A stretch of 64,000 bases of DNA, taken from positions 24,456,917-24,520,916 of the forward strand of contig CM119264.1 in assembly GCA_051294375.1 (NCBI GenBank). The letters run 5' to 3'. Origin of the DNA: Paraspadella gotoi (taxonomy: Eukaryota > Chaetognatha). The notes beneath the pieces are model-generated. The model worked only from the letters and a program-made list of their open reading frames with translations, made no database searches and had not been told where the DNA came from. The position numbers and the translations under genes were made by a program. Shown here in pieces: positions 48,654 through 59,758 of this stretch (position 1 is its first letter; each line of letters starts with the position of its first letter).

Positions 48654-48809
48654 CCCGTCTTCTCCACTTTGAAAGTCGCCCCAGGCTGTTCCCTCTAGGG
48701 TGAGGCGGACTGGATACGACGCCGCAGCAGATGTGGCAGTAGAAGCACGCCTCCCCGGCGCTGCCAAAGGCGCAGACGCCGCCGCCGACGCGACCGAAGC
48801 CGCCGTCAC
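48654..48809 (-). CDS. CpG-rich exon candidate, strand uncertain
   Basis: Minus strand: AAGGCAG acceptor at 48810, frame GGFGRVGGGVCAFGSAGE, ACFYCHICCGVVSSPPH, NSLGRLSKWRRR, and a good donor (GTAAGA). Plus strand: an excellent pyrimidine tract ending CTTTGAAAG at about 48672, then AVPSRVRRTGYDAAADVAVE, ARLPGAAKGADAAADATEAA. The two frames are codon-aligned mirror images. The left-arm copy (about 40690-40850) lacks two bases and is out of frame. Confidence 0.3.
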
Positions 48810-49315
48810 CTGCCTTTTAGCGCCGTCGTAAAAGGAAACGCGCAAATGATTAACTCGTCCTTCGGTTGGAAAGAAAAATTCGCGGCGCCGATGGATGTCG
48901 GGTCTTTTTTTTTTTTTACAGGCGCCGATCGGTCGACGCCGATAGCAAAATAAATTATCGCGAACCTGATTAGTGTTTCGTCGCCGATCGGAAAATTGCG
49001 GTGAGGAATCGAAGAGCGTTTGAACAGATCTGGCGAGGGTTTTGTTTTGGGCTTAGAATTCTCTTTAATCGTGGCTTCTAAAATCTTAATACATAGTGAC
49101 AGGCAAATGAGCCCTTGTCAATTTTTTTAAGTTCTTCGTACAATGTGGTACCAACCGTTTTGACCGATAAAACCAAGTAAAAGAAAATTCGTAATTTTTT
49201 TTTTTTTTTTTTTATAAAAAACAACATAAAAATGAACCGTCAAATGGAGAAATGATAAGATGGGAAATGGGAAAAAATTATCCCGGGAGACGTCGAATGA
49301 CTGGTCTTTTTTTTT

Positions 49316-49480
49316 CGTAGAAAACGACGTTAATGTCGTCAACTTGGTAGGCAGCGGCGGCAGCACTAGCGGCGCGGCGGTAAAGGTTTCCTGCACCGGC
49401 GGCGCAGCGATGGCAGCGGTAGTGGCGGCGGAGGACTGCGGCGGCGGCGTCGTTACTGCAAATGACATTTTTTGGTTTAA
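49316..49480 (+). CDS. Gly/Ala-rich exon candidate, strand uncertain
   Basis: Plus strand: GGTCTTTTTTTTTCGTAG acceptor, then NDVNVVNLVGSGGSTSGAA, VKVSCTGGAAMAAVVAAED, CGGGVVTANDIFWFKVCD. Minus strand: CATTTGCAG acceptor, then VTTPPPQSSAATTAAIAAP, VQETFTAAPLVLPPLPTK. The left-arm copy at 40030-40190 differs by three substitutions and one indel. One of these makes a stop (GTGTAGG) in the Pro-rich frame but only a Cys/Tyr change in the Gly-rich frame, which slightly favours the plus-strand reading. Confidence 0.33.
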
Positions 49481-51132
49481 AGTTTGTGATTTATTATCGA
49501 GAATGTTTCCTTCGGAAGCTTGACGTTTCAACCCTCCTCCAAAAAATAGGNNNNNNNNNNNNNNNNNNNNNNNNNNNNNNNNNNNNNNNNNNNNNNACCA
49601 GTTTAATGGAAACGAAAAGAAAAACAAATTTAAAAGATAAAAATAAATCGAAATTCCGACGAGTTTCTTCGATTTATAAAACAANNNNNNNNNNNNNNNN
49701 NNNNNNNNNNNNNNNNNNNNNNNNNNNNNNNNNNNNNNNNNNNNNNNNNNNNNNNNNNNNNNNNNNNNNNNNNNNNNNNNNNNNNNNNNNNNNNNNNNNN
49801 NNNNNNNNNNNNNNNNNNNNNNNNNNNNNNNNNNNNNNNNNNNNNNNNNNNNNNNNNNNNNNNNNNNNNNNNNNNNNNNNNNNNNNNNNNNNNNNNNNNN
49901 NNNNNNNNNNNNNNNNNNNNNNNNNNNNNNNNNNNNNNNNNNNNNNNNNNNNNNNNNNNNNNNNNNNNNNNNNNNNNNNNNNNNNNNNNNNNNNNNNNNN
50001 NNNNNNNNNNNNNNNNNNNNNNNNNNNNNNNNNNNNNNNNNNNNNNNNNNNNNNNNNNNNNNNNNNNNNNNNNNNNNNNNNNNNNNNNNNNNNNNNNNNN
50101 NNNGGGGGGAATGAATGGCACGGTCGGATTTCGCGAACAAAATGGCGACGTTTGTCGAGTCCGTCGTTTTGCATGAAATAATTAAGGTGTTAAAAAAATC
50201 CTTTTTTAAATTTTGGCACTCCGACAAGCTAATTGGTTTAATATTCAGCTAGTCTATTTATTTATGAAATTACTATTAAGAATTTTAACCCGATTAGATT
50301 TAATTTGATTTTACGAACAATCCAAAAGTTTTGATATTAGTTTAAGCGTGATATGGTCTTAAACTAAGAAAAAGACTAGCAAAATTATCTACCGGTCAAA
50401 TCGATTTTAACTCTAGAAAANNNNNNNNNNCATGAAAAATTCCATTCGACGTCCATATGACGGAAGCGAAGCGGGAGAAATGGGAAAGGAGGGAGGAAAA
50501 GGGGAGGAAAGGGGGAGGAGAGGGAAAGAGTGGAGGAAGGAAATAAGGGAGGAAGGGATTAGGGGAGGAAATGGAAATAGAAAATGAATTAAAGAATAGG
50601 CTTGAAAAGAGAGGGGAAGTAAAAAAAGGAAGGGGAGGAAAGGTGAAGGTGAAAGGGAAATGAAAAAGGTGATGAAAGATAATCGAAGAAAAAGAGATGG
50701 GGAGAAAAGGAAAGAGGAAGAAAAGTCAATAGAAACTGTAAGGANNNNNNNNNNNNNNNNNNNNNNNNNNNNNNNNNNNNNNNNNNNNNNNNNNNNNNNN
50801 NNNNNNNNNNNNNNNNNNNNNNNNNNNNNNNNNNNNNNNNNNNNNNNNNNNNNNNNNNNNNNNNNNNNNNNNNNNNNNNNNNNNNNNNNNNNNNNNNNNN
50901 NNNNNNNNNNNNNNNNNNNNNNNNNNNNNNNNNNNNNAATTGTCGTTAGATTAAAAAGGGAAAAAAGCCGGACCGGCCGTAAGATAAATTGGAGAAAAAA
51001 AAGTGAAAAAAAGAGGCTGAGGGAATTCGTAAAGATTTAGAGAAAAAAAAACTAGTTGACGTCATAATGCCTGACAACGCGAGTCTTACTCTGACAACAA
51101 CGACGACAACGGCGCCGGAGACAACAACAAAT

Positions 51133-51167
<35 letters not shown>

Positions 51168-51959
51168 ACTGATAACGCCATCATAACGTAAACGACAAGA
51201 TTCAATGGAGGCAAAGAAATCCGCTCGCTGTGAATTCATGAGAGCTGAGAACGAGAATATGAGAAAGGGAAGAAAACATGGGCAGGTAGAGGAGAGAGGC
51301 TACGAGGGCGGAGGAGAAACGAGTGAGGATTAGAGAGAGTGAGAGATATTGAGAAGAAGAATGGAGACAGAGAGGAGAGAGATAAGAAGGAACAGGAGAG
51401 AGAGAGAGAGACGCGGCTCAAGTCGGACCGTGAATCTTCGTGATTGGAATGAAAGACTCTCCATCGCCCGCTCTTTGCGTCCTCTTTTCCTTTTTCCTTT
51501 CTCCCATTTCCTTTTTTTCCTTTCCCTTTACCTCATCCCCCCATCTATTTTTTTTCCGCTCCCGGTTTTCCGCTTTTAGTCTCCCGCTTTCCGCTTTCGA
51601 TTCGATCAACTTTTCATTCTTTCAGTTCTCTTGTTTTTTTCCCCCCTCTTTTCCATTTTCATTGTTTTCTCTCCTCCGTTTTTTTTTCTTTCCTCTGTTT
51701 TCTTTCAGCTTTCCTCCTTTTCTTCGTTACTTTTCCCTTTGTTTTCACTTTTTACTTTTGAGGTTTTTGTTGTTTTTTTTTCTTCAACGATTTCGTTCTC
51801 TTTTGTTTTCTCCTGAAAGAAAAAATCGGCAGGTGCAGCGAGAATGCATCGGCAGCAGGAGCAGCAGCAACAGCAGCTTTTTCAACGACCACTCATTCGG
51901 AATCGGCAGAGGTGAGGCGTTTGTGGTCAAATTTTATCAATCGATCGATGAAATATACA

Positions 51960-52113
<154 letters not shown>

Positions 52114-52979
52114 CAATTGTGAACTGTGAGACCAGACGGAATCGAATCAATGGACAAAACTATCTCTCTCTCTTCTTCATCGATATGGAAGCCAGGAATT
52201 CTGGGAGTGAATTACATTTCGATAGTCTCTTGATCGCAAGCTTGCAGCGTTCTGCTTTGTTATTATCTTGTAAGAGGGATGAAGGCCTAAACTCACCATA
52301 GCCTGACTAAAGATAACAAGATAGCTTATCTATTGATTAAATGAATAATTATTACATTGCTCGTACCAATTTAATGAATCGATTGCCGACTGCAATGTCG
52401 AGCGAGAAGCCGTTCGCCCAATTAGCCTAATCTTCCCCACGAAGTGACCGTCTGACGGTCTCACCCCGTCGACCTCACTTACGGATCCGGCACATTCAGG
52501 ATTGTCACCGGAAAAATTACGGTTTCGAATCTCGGTCGCGAAGCCGGAATCAATTAATGCAGAAAACTCTAACGGAGAATTGGACGAGTTGGGGGCGGGA
52601 ATTGGATCGAGAACCGCACTGTATCTTGGAAAGGAACACTACTGTATTTTAGGGCGAATGTGGTGGCGATTAAATGAATGAGTGAAGAAAAGATGAATGA
52701 ATAATATGATTTAAATGATTAATTAAAGAAAATAGGAGGAAGAAATATAAATATAATTAGTATTATTTTAATTTTAGAGACATAAATCAATTAATTACTT
52801 TGTATTGGTTTTATAGTGGTTTACTAGTGGATTTTAGGGCGATTTGAAACAAATAATCACTATTTACTGCTCTCTTGCGTTCCAGTTGACAAATATCACC
52901 TATCGTCTGCTGTCGGGAGATCAGCGACAAACGTCACTTTTAGCCCAGTTTTATGCCGCATGTGACAGATGTCGCTTTT

Positions 52980-53275
52980 GGATTGACAAGAGTCGACGCT
53001 CGTCGAAACTGACACAATCGAACAAATGACTAACGCCAATTTCTTCGGAGAATAACGCAGATGATGCTGTGGCTCTTTTGTTACACAGATGTCGCTCTTA
53101 AGCGATGACAAACGGACAAGGATGTGTTACGCTGGTCGCGGAATTATTTCTTACTTGCTAGATGTCACACCTCAAATGTCATTCTTCACCCGAATGTCAC
53201 GCCGTCGGTAAAAAATGTCAGGACTTCCGTGACACTTGTGACTCCTGCTCCGATGTCACTCGCCTCGCCCCTCAA
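52980..53275 (+). promoter_or_regulatory. cluster of RATGTCA/RATGTCG motifs
   Basis: At least seven copies of GATGTCG, GATGTCAC, AATGTCAT, AATGTCAC and AATGTCAG occur within 300 bp. TGTCA is the core of TALE homeodomain sites (Meis/Prep/TGIF), so an enhancer-like cluster is possible. The mirrored set is at about 36060-36370. Part overlaps the exon 2 frame of the 53186-53574 gene. Confidence 0.35.
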
Positions 53276-53574
53276 TTTGTTTCGCTTCGGATTCCCCGTC
53301 GCTATTCGTTTTCGTCGCAGCCACTTACGACTAAACTCGACTTCGAGGTGGTCGTTGTAGTTGTCGTCGTTGTTGTGGTCGTTGTTGTGGTTCTCATCGT
53401 TGTATCTGCGGTTTCCAAATAGCACTGTGCAAAGATCTTGACTAGCGCCAGATTCGAACCATAAACTTTTGTTACCTCGATCGCTGATGCCAACCGTCTA
53501 CGCCAATACGCCATTTTCTTCTCCCCCTTTTCGCCTCGATCGTATTCTACGCCAAAGACACTCGTCCTCCACAT
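53186..53574 (-). CDS. two-exon gene in the right palindrome arm
   Basis: Exon 1 (53574-53476) starts at ATG, 36 nt after an in-frame stop: MWRTSVFGVEYDRGEKGEKK, MAYWRRRLASAIE, then donor GTAACA. Exon 2 (53424-53186) follows AGATCTTTGCACAG. Its frame reads CYLETAD, then needs one extra base to continue YNDENHNNDHNNDDNYNDH, LEVEFSRKWLRRKRIATGN, PKRNKLRGEASDIGAGVT, EVLTFFTDGVTFG and stop. The extra T is present in the left-arm copy (35.9 kb), so the right arm probably has a one-base deletion there. The domain family is unknown: an acidic Asn/Asp stretch followed by a strongly basic one. Confidence 0.45.
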
Positions 53575-53634
53575 TTGCCTCTTAACTCCCGCACGTTCAT
53601 CGACACGTCAGCTTCAGTGACGCCTAATGCCCTT

Positions 53635-53946
53635 CTAGTACAACAAAACAAAAATTAAACAATCTAATAATCGAGAAAACAAACAAAACAATCGGATCAA
53701 AACACTAAGCGCCCTTCTTTCGCCGCGCAGTTCCGCTGCAGTAAACGCAGCGCCAGCGGCGGCAGAAGCAAACTGTTCCCAATCGATGGCGCGAATCGAC
53801 AGTCGGAGAAACTCCCTGGATTTCCGTCCTGGTAAACAACTACAACGATATCGAGGCCGACAGCGATTCCATCCCACGTCTCTCCTTTCGCCACGCCCAC
53901 CCAACGCGCCCGGGCTCGACCCATAATTCAAAATAAAAATGCCCAT
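53635..53946 (-). CDS. coding-like block at the outer end of the right arm
   Basis: On the minus strand GTTGTTTACC AG (about 53833) is a good acceptor, followed by RKSREFLRLSIRAIDWEQ, FASAAAGAAFTAAELRGE, RRALSVLIRLFCLF and a hydrophobic end. The plus strand also gives a splice-flanked frame at 53731-53831 (AVNAAPAAAEANCSQSMAR, IDSRRNSLDFRP, donor GTAAAC). Both cannot be real. The minus strand agrees with the neighbouring two-exon gene, so I favour it weakly. The mirrored copy lies at 35375-35670 with indels. Confidence 0.33.
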   Translation of the reverse strand: MGIFILNYGSSPGALGGRGERRDVGWNRCRPRYRCSCLPGRKSREFLRLSIRAIDWEQFASAAAGAAFTAAELRGERRALSVLIRLFCLFSRLLDCLIFVLLY

Positions 53947-53952
53947 CGCTCG

Positions 53953-54017
<65 letters not shown>

Positions 54018-54033
54018 CTCCTCTCTCTCTGGT

Positions 54034-54420
54034 TTCTTTGGTTGTTGTTTATTGTCTTCGTCGGCGTTGGTCTCGGTTTTGTTTGAACAGCAAGCGACGT
54101 CGTTGTCGCTATTGTCGTCGGCGATTTCGTCGTCTTTGTCGTCATGGTCAGAATTTTCGCGTTTGTAATTGTCGCTATCGTCATGTTTGTTGACGTCGAC
54201 GTCTTCACCGTAATAACTTTTATCGTCGTTGTCGTCTTCGTCTTTACTGTCGTTGTTGTTCGTCGTCGATGTCGTCGTCGTCGTCGTCCCTAATACATAG
54301 TGGCCCACAACACCCTCGTCAGAATCGTCATTATTTTCCGTCGTCGTTTTTTTTTTGTCGGTGCTTATGCGATGGAATCGATTCACGAATCTCCTCCGAG
54401 CGGCGGGGGGTCGAACGGCG
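54034..54420 (-). CDS. long acidic Asp/Asn-rich ORF
   Basis: The open minus-strand frame runs through 53928-54548. The part without microsatellite reads FAVRPPAARRRFVNRFHR, STDKKKTTTENNDDSDEGVV, GHYVLG, a Thr run, KDEDDNDDKSYYGEDVDVN, KHDDSDNYKRENSDHDDK, EIADDNSDNDVACCSNKT and DNKQQPKKP, then runs into a GA array. Codons are mainly GAC, AAC, GAA and AAA. (GA/CT)n arrays lie on both sides. It may be an acidic exon or a degenerate GAC repeat. Confidence 0.42.
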
Positions 54421-54428
54421 AAGGAAAA

Positions 54429-54430
<2 letters not shown>

Positions 54431-54523
<93 letters not shown>
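54431..54523 (+). repeat. (GA)n microsatellite
   Basis: A perfect array of about 46 units. Together with the CT tract at 53950-54030 it brackets the acidic ORF. Confidence 0.95.
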
Positions 54524-54527
<4 letters not shown>

Positions 54528-55059
54528 ATGATAGGGTCGAACCGTCAAGTGTTCGGAGGAAAAGGGAAAAGGAGAAGAGATTCCAGAAATCGGAGAAGTT
54601 AAAGTTGGGAAATATGGGAGAATGCCGTTGGGAAGATGGGAGAAAAGAGTTTGTAAGAATACATAGGAGAATAGTTGAGAGAAACCAAAAAAGATATTTG
54701 TCTACATAATAGAAAAATGAGAGTTGCCAATGGAAGTGAAATAGAAGGTTTTTCAAGTGAAAGTCAAAATATTCCGAGAAAGATGAAAGATGAAAAGTAT
54801 GTGGGAAAGGGATATCACTGCGAGAGAGAAAAGTCGCCGTTGTGAAAAAAAAATAGTGTGAAAAGAAAAAAAGTGAGTCTCGTCGATTTGCAAAGTCGGG
54901 TCACCGACGGAGTGAGAACCACGAAAGGGGTCACGGGAATGCGGAGAGGGGGGGGGGAATGGGGATACGGGGGAGGGACGGGGGGGAGGCTATTAGTATT
55001 CAGTTTTGACTTGTGCAGCGACGGAAGGGGAAAATGGTTTCGTACTGAGGGCTGATTTT

Positions 55060-55800
55060 TGTGGCCGCTTCGGTTGTTGTGGCTTCGCTGATATTTTTTT
55101 TGTATAAATGAACAACTTTGACACAGTATCGCTAGTTTAAAACGAAACTAGTTAGTCAAATTCACCCTCAACGAAGACAATGTCGAAATGTCGAAATCAT
55201 TCTTTAACTTCTTTTTATTTCCGCGAAAAAAAAAAAAAAAGGAAACGTCGCTCAGAAGAAAATTAGTTTTCAATAATTGATTTCTAATAGGACATCGTTT
55301 GAGCGCCAAGTCTCTTTTGGATGTTTTAAATATTTATTCTTGAGTGTAACAGGCCTTTGGTCAAACCTGAATTATTAACTTGGACTACTTTCTTTGTGCG
55401 AGAAAAATAGGGATAAATGGGTTGTCGAATTTACGCGTTCAAAAAAGTAAATTGAAAAAGAAATTATTTATAATTATTTATTATAAATTTATTTATAATT
55501 ATATAATTATTTATAATTTTAAAAAATGAAGATATATAATTGATTCGGTAGAGAGCAAAAACTTCAAACAAGACTAGGTTCTATTTCAGATCTATTTCAA
55601 AAATTAATTGATGGAGAAAATCTGCTATATTTATCTAGTGAAATAAACAATTAAACAGACTTTAAAAAAAAAAATAAATCACGAATGTCCTTTAGAAACA
55701 AAACCAAACGAAGAAAAGAAGAGCATCCGAGCGGAAGGACCTGACGACGGAAAAAGTGAGTATCTTACTTGTCGTCGGCAGCAAGCCAAAGTTCTCTCAT
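55060..55800. other. no gene seen
   Basis: AT-rich unique sequence with TTATAATTATTTATAAT-type runs near 55455-55525. Confidence 0.6.
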
Positions 55801-55807
55801 GCTTCTC

Positions 55808-55852
<45 letters not shown>

Positions 55853-55856
55853 CTCG

Positions 55857-55894
<38 letters not shown>

Positions 55895-55906
55895 TCTCTC
55901 TCTCTC
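55808..55906 (+). repeat. (CT)n microsatellite
   Basis: CT array with a GTCTT interruption. Bases 54700-55800 and 55910-56690 hold AT-rich and T/C-rich sequence with no supported gene. Confidence 0.9.
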
Positions 55907-56789
55907 GTCATTAATAACTACAAACTCATCTCATATAATCGCTATTAGGCGAATTGTTCTTCCTCTTGCTCGGAGGGAACATCGTGCCCCGCCGTTCGTC
56001 GCTTAGCAACGTTGTTTAAGCGCTTCATCAAGCATTCTGTCAAATATGTTCTCCCCTCTCATCGTCATATTGCGACCACATCCGTCTGGATTTATCCGGG
56101 CACGTTACTCCGCCATTCGCCGGTTAAAAAAAACCGATTCCCAGCGGAAAATTTAAGGGTGAAAGAAATTCGGGAGTTAGTTAAAAATCGTTGAATTTAA
56201 ATACGTGATTCCGGGGAACGAAGTAGAAAGGCCACTCGTTAGGGAGTCAAACAATCCTAATATGAAAAGTGGAAAAGTTTTTATAAAAAGAACCTTTTCA
56301 CTTCTTTCCTCACTTACTTACTTATCTCTCATCATTCCCCCTTTTTTCCCCGCCTTATTTCTCTTTTTCATTTGTAACGTTCTCATTCATAGTATCATTG
56401 TAACACGGTGTCATTGTATCGTTGTACCATTGAGTCATTGCGTAGAATTAGGCGAATATAAAAAAAAAAAGATTCCTTCTCGTTTCTTTCCTGTTTCTTA
56501 ATTCGCCTTCATATCCTTTTTTCCCCTCTTTTTACATCTTATCCTTCCTTTCTTCCTCCTCTTTTTCTTTCCTCATTCCTTTCTCCCTCCTCCTCATCCT
56601 TTTCCTCCACCCTTTTTGATTCTCCTCTCCCATTCTTCCTCCTTTCCTCCTTTCGAACCAACGACATTACAATCCTTCGACCGCGCCCGAGTGAAAGGGA
56701 CTCATTAAGGTAGCGACGCAGAGAAAGGAATGGCGCGCTTTAGTTACAACGCGGAAGAGAAAGAGAGAGAGAGAGAGAGAGAAGAAGAT

Positions 56790-56844
<55 letters not shown>

Positions 56845-57188
56845 GGGGAGAACAGAGGAGTGAAAGGTGACGCAGCTGAACGATTGGTGAGAAAAGAGGA
56901 CGCCGCTGAAAGAAGCCAAATCACTGGTTGCCGGAGATTCGAGATGGGACAATCAACATTAGGTAATGCTACTTGTCAGTGTTTGTACACTTGAAAAATG
57001 ATTCTTTATCTCTCTCTCTCTCTCTTTCCCTCCCTCCCTCCCTCTCTCCTGTATAAAATACTAATTCGTCCTCTAAAATGTTTCGAAATGCCTCGCCATG
57101 CCTCTCAATGCTCCTTGCCCCGTAATTCCTCGACCCCAACGGACGCAGTCAGATGCAACGCCTTCGACAAGCGTCGCGCGGTGGAAGA

Positions 57189-57232
57189 TTGCGCATGCGC
57201 GTTCCGGTGACGCGACGCGTCGCGTGCGAACA
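57189..57232 (+). promoter_or_regulatory. NRF1-type palindrome in a CpG patch
   Basis: TGCGCATGCGCG (57190-57201) is a perfect NRF1 consensus. It is followed by GTTCCGGTGACGCGACGCGTCGCG, written here only as its key parts: TTCCGG (ETS-like), GTGACGC (CRE-like) and an ACGCGT. The surrounding 57110-57240 block is rich in CpG. A promoter for a nearby gene is plausible; which gene is unknown. Confidence 0.45.
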
Positions 57233-57364
57233 ATCTAATTCTGGCTTGACAAAAAAAAAAAGAGGAAAACCGCCGAATGGCTTGAAAAAGTGGGGGGGCG
57301 GAGAGGGGGAGGAAGAGTAATAGAAAATAAGACAAAAGACTGAAGAGGAAAAGACAAAAATGGA

Positions 57365-57672
57365 GAAAAGGAGTGAGAGAGAGAATGAGAGACAGAAGAG
57401 AAGAGAGAGAGGAGAGAGAGAGAAGAGAGAGAGAGAGAGAAGAGAAGAGAGAGAGAGAGGAGAGAGAAGGAGAGAGAGAGAAAAGAAAGTGAGAGAAGAA
57501 GAAAGCAGACAGAGAGAGAGAGAGAGAAGAGAGAGAAAGAGAGAGGAGAGAGAAGAGAGAGAGAAGTTAGAGAATGGAGAGAATAAGAAAGGAAAAATGT
57601 TTTCTCTTTCCGCCTTTTGCCTAGTAATCTCGATGCGTCTCTCTCTCTTTTTCTCTCTCTGTCTCTGTCTCT

Positions 57673-57723
<51 letters not shown>

Positions 57724-57755
57724 CTCTCTCCTCTCTCTCTCTCTTCTCTCTCCTC
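57365..57755 (+). repeat. (GA)n then (CT)n pair
   Basis: A GA-rich array (57365-57570) and a CT-rich array (57636-57755) in opposite sense, 65 bp apart. The 137-codon frame across both is a repeat translation. Confidence 0.9.
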
Positions 57756-57821
57756 CTTTTTTTTCTCACGTGATTCCCGATCCATCATGAATAATAAGTG
57801 AAGTTTCCGGCCACGGCTTCT

Positions 57822-57886
<65 letters not shown>
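57822..57886 (+). repeat. (GTC)n microsatellite
   Basis: About 21 perfect units, one of the longest GTC arrays here. Confidence 0.95.
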
Positions 57887-57887
<1 letters not shown>

Positions 57888-58254
57888 TGGACAAAAAAAG
57901 AATCTGAAGGGGAAATTCGTTGGAATCCAAGTCGTTCGCTTTTCGTCGCTCAGAAATTCGAGTTATGTCCTAATAGAAGTCGGAACTTGTCCTTCTCTAT
58001 CCATTTTATATTTTATGTCCTTCCCATTTCATAGGGGTCGGGAAATCGTTAGGTTTGTCTCCAGTTCCTTTTCATTTTTATAATATAAGGCAGTTTCTCA
58101 TTAGTGAAATAGCCCCATCTTTAATATTGTAAAATTCGGTAGGACGAGGACCTTTCCTTTTTCTCGTACCATTTGGGCACTCTTTTCCCAGAGCGCCCCA
58201 TTTTGGTTCCTTTAGCCCAGAATCTAATTTTAATTTTTAATATTTAACCTTGAT

Positions 58255-58445
58255 ATATTTTTTAATTTATTACCTAATCCTTAAGTCAAATCCCTATCTT
58301 TAATGCCTAACCCCTTATCCTTAATCCCTAACCCCCTATCCTGAACCTAAACCTTAAATTCTTATCCTAAATTTTTAACCATAACCCTTAACACTAATCA
58401 TAAAGCTAATTTTGAACCTTAATGTATAACTTAATCTTTAACTGA
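58255..58445 (+). repeat. degenerate telomere-like C-rich repeats
   Basis: Loose repeats of CCTTAATCCCTAACCCC, CCTTATCC and TAACCATAACCC type fill about 190 bp of AT-rich sequence. They resemble decayed TTAGGG- or TTAGG-class telomeric repeats but never form a clean array. Confidence 0.5.
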
Positions 58446-58631
58446 AAAAATTTTCCTATTTCTATATTTAAGATGAAATGGGGCGTTTTTGGATAATAAA
58501 GCCGAAATGGGTAATATAGTTCTAACCGCGATTACCCTAATTAAGACGTAAGTCTCCAATTTTGAATCCCCAAGAAGACGAGCTAATTTTCTTTTCAAAA
58601 TCTACCGATTCCATAGAATATTGTAGAGAAA

Positions 58632-59175
58632 ATGGCCACCTTTTCTTTTAATAACGTTCTCGTGCTTCCCTTCGATTTTCATCGCTCGAAACCCTCGCGC
58701 GCCCTCTATGCCGCGTTTTCCTTTCGCAGACAAAAGACGTCCACCATTTTTTCCCCTTTGTTTTTACTTTGTTTTTACTTTTCTGTCGAGTGTCGCTTTA
58801 TTATGAAGTCGGAAAAGAATGAACCGGCGTCGGCAGCGGTGGCGGCAGCGGCGGCGTCGGCGGCGGCTGCGGCGGCGACGAGCTCTCTCGTTAAAAGCCC
58901 TGGAAAGAGACGAGCGCTCTTTTGTCTGGACGTTGACGCCGTTAGATGACGTTATCGCCGTTCGACGACAGCGACGATGGAGGCGACGATGACTACGACG
59001 ACGATGTGTACGCCCCCTTCCGTGACACTTTTTTTTTATTCATTTGACGCCGATGATGAGGATGAAGACGACGACAACGACGACGGCGAGGGGGAAATCT
59101 CGATGACATTCTTGTTCTTCAAATGACGAAGACGACGACGACGAAAACGACGACGACGAAAACGACGACGACGAT
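58632..59175 (+). CDS. alanine-tract ORF followed by acidic frames
   Basis: A 105-codon ATG frame (58632-58949) contains MKSEKNEPASAAVAAAAA, an alanine tract coded by mixed GCN codons, then TSSLVKSPGKRRALFCLDVD. From 58947 another frame gives MTLSPFDDSDDGGDDDYD and VYAPFRD, and near 59045 FDADDEDEDDDNDDGEGE. Together these resemble exons of one nuclear-type protein with alanine and acidic tracts, but splice sites are unclear. Confidence 0.33.
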
Positions 59176-59365
59176 GTTGTTTTTTTTTCTTTCTTTTTTT
59201 GCCGGCGATATGGAAATGGCGGCGAGGAGACCTTTGCGACGCCCGGGGGAAGAAGAGGCGGCGTCCTCTGCGGAGAGGGAATGGAATGGAAACTGGAAAG
59301 AGGATGAAAACGGATGGATGGATAAAGAAGAGAAGGATAGAGGGATAAAGAAGAAATGTATTTGA
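59123..59365 (+). CDS. small charged ORF
   Basis: After a GAC repeat and a T-rich run, ATG at about 59211 starts MEMAARRPLRRPGEEEAAS, then EREWNGNWKEDENGWMDK, EEKDRGIKKKC, stop. No homology is recognised. The upstream TTTTTTTGCCGGCGAT lacks an AG, so ATG initiation rather than splicing would be needed. Confidence 0.25.
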   Translation: MTKTTTTKTTTTKTTTTMLFFFLSFFAGDMEMAARRPLRRPGEEEAASSAEREWNGNWKEDENGWMDKEEKDRGIKKKCI

Positions 59366-59406
59366 TGTATTAAAAAATAAAATTATGTTTTTTTAGTATT
59401 AATATA

Positions 59407-59410
<4 letters not shown>

Positions 59411-59498
<88 letters not shown>
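59411..59498 (+). repeat. (AAT)n microsatellite
   Basis: About 29 perfect units. Confidence 0.95.
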
Positions 59499-59758
59499 TA
59501 AACATCAAAAATTATTTTTGTTAAAAATCCAGTTTATCTTTAATGATCCAAAGTTTATAAAGAAGTCGTAACAGATATAATTAAAGGTCATAATAATTGT
59601 AATTATGCATTATGCAACATTTAGGTCATAATAAATGGAATACTACAATATGCAAATGAGATTAAAAATCTAATTAAAGGGAATCTCTTTTACGCGACAG
59701 AAAAAAAGGAAAAACTGAATTATGATTATTTCTTTTTTTCGACGCAATGAAACGAGAT

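Noticed and set aside
49127-50227. 366-codon ORF in the right arm
   Set aside because: Most of it is N sequence; the real bases belong to the exon-like block at 49.3-49.5 kb and to non-coding flank.
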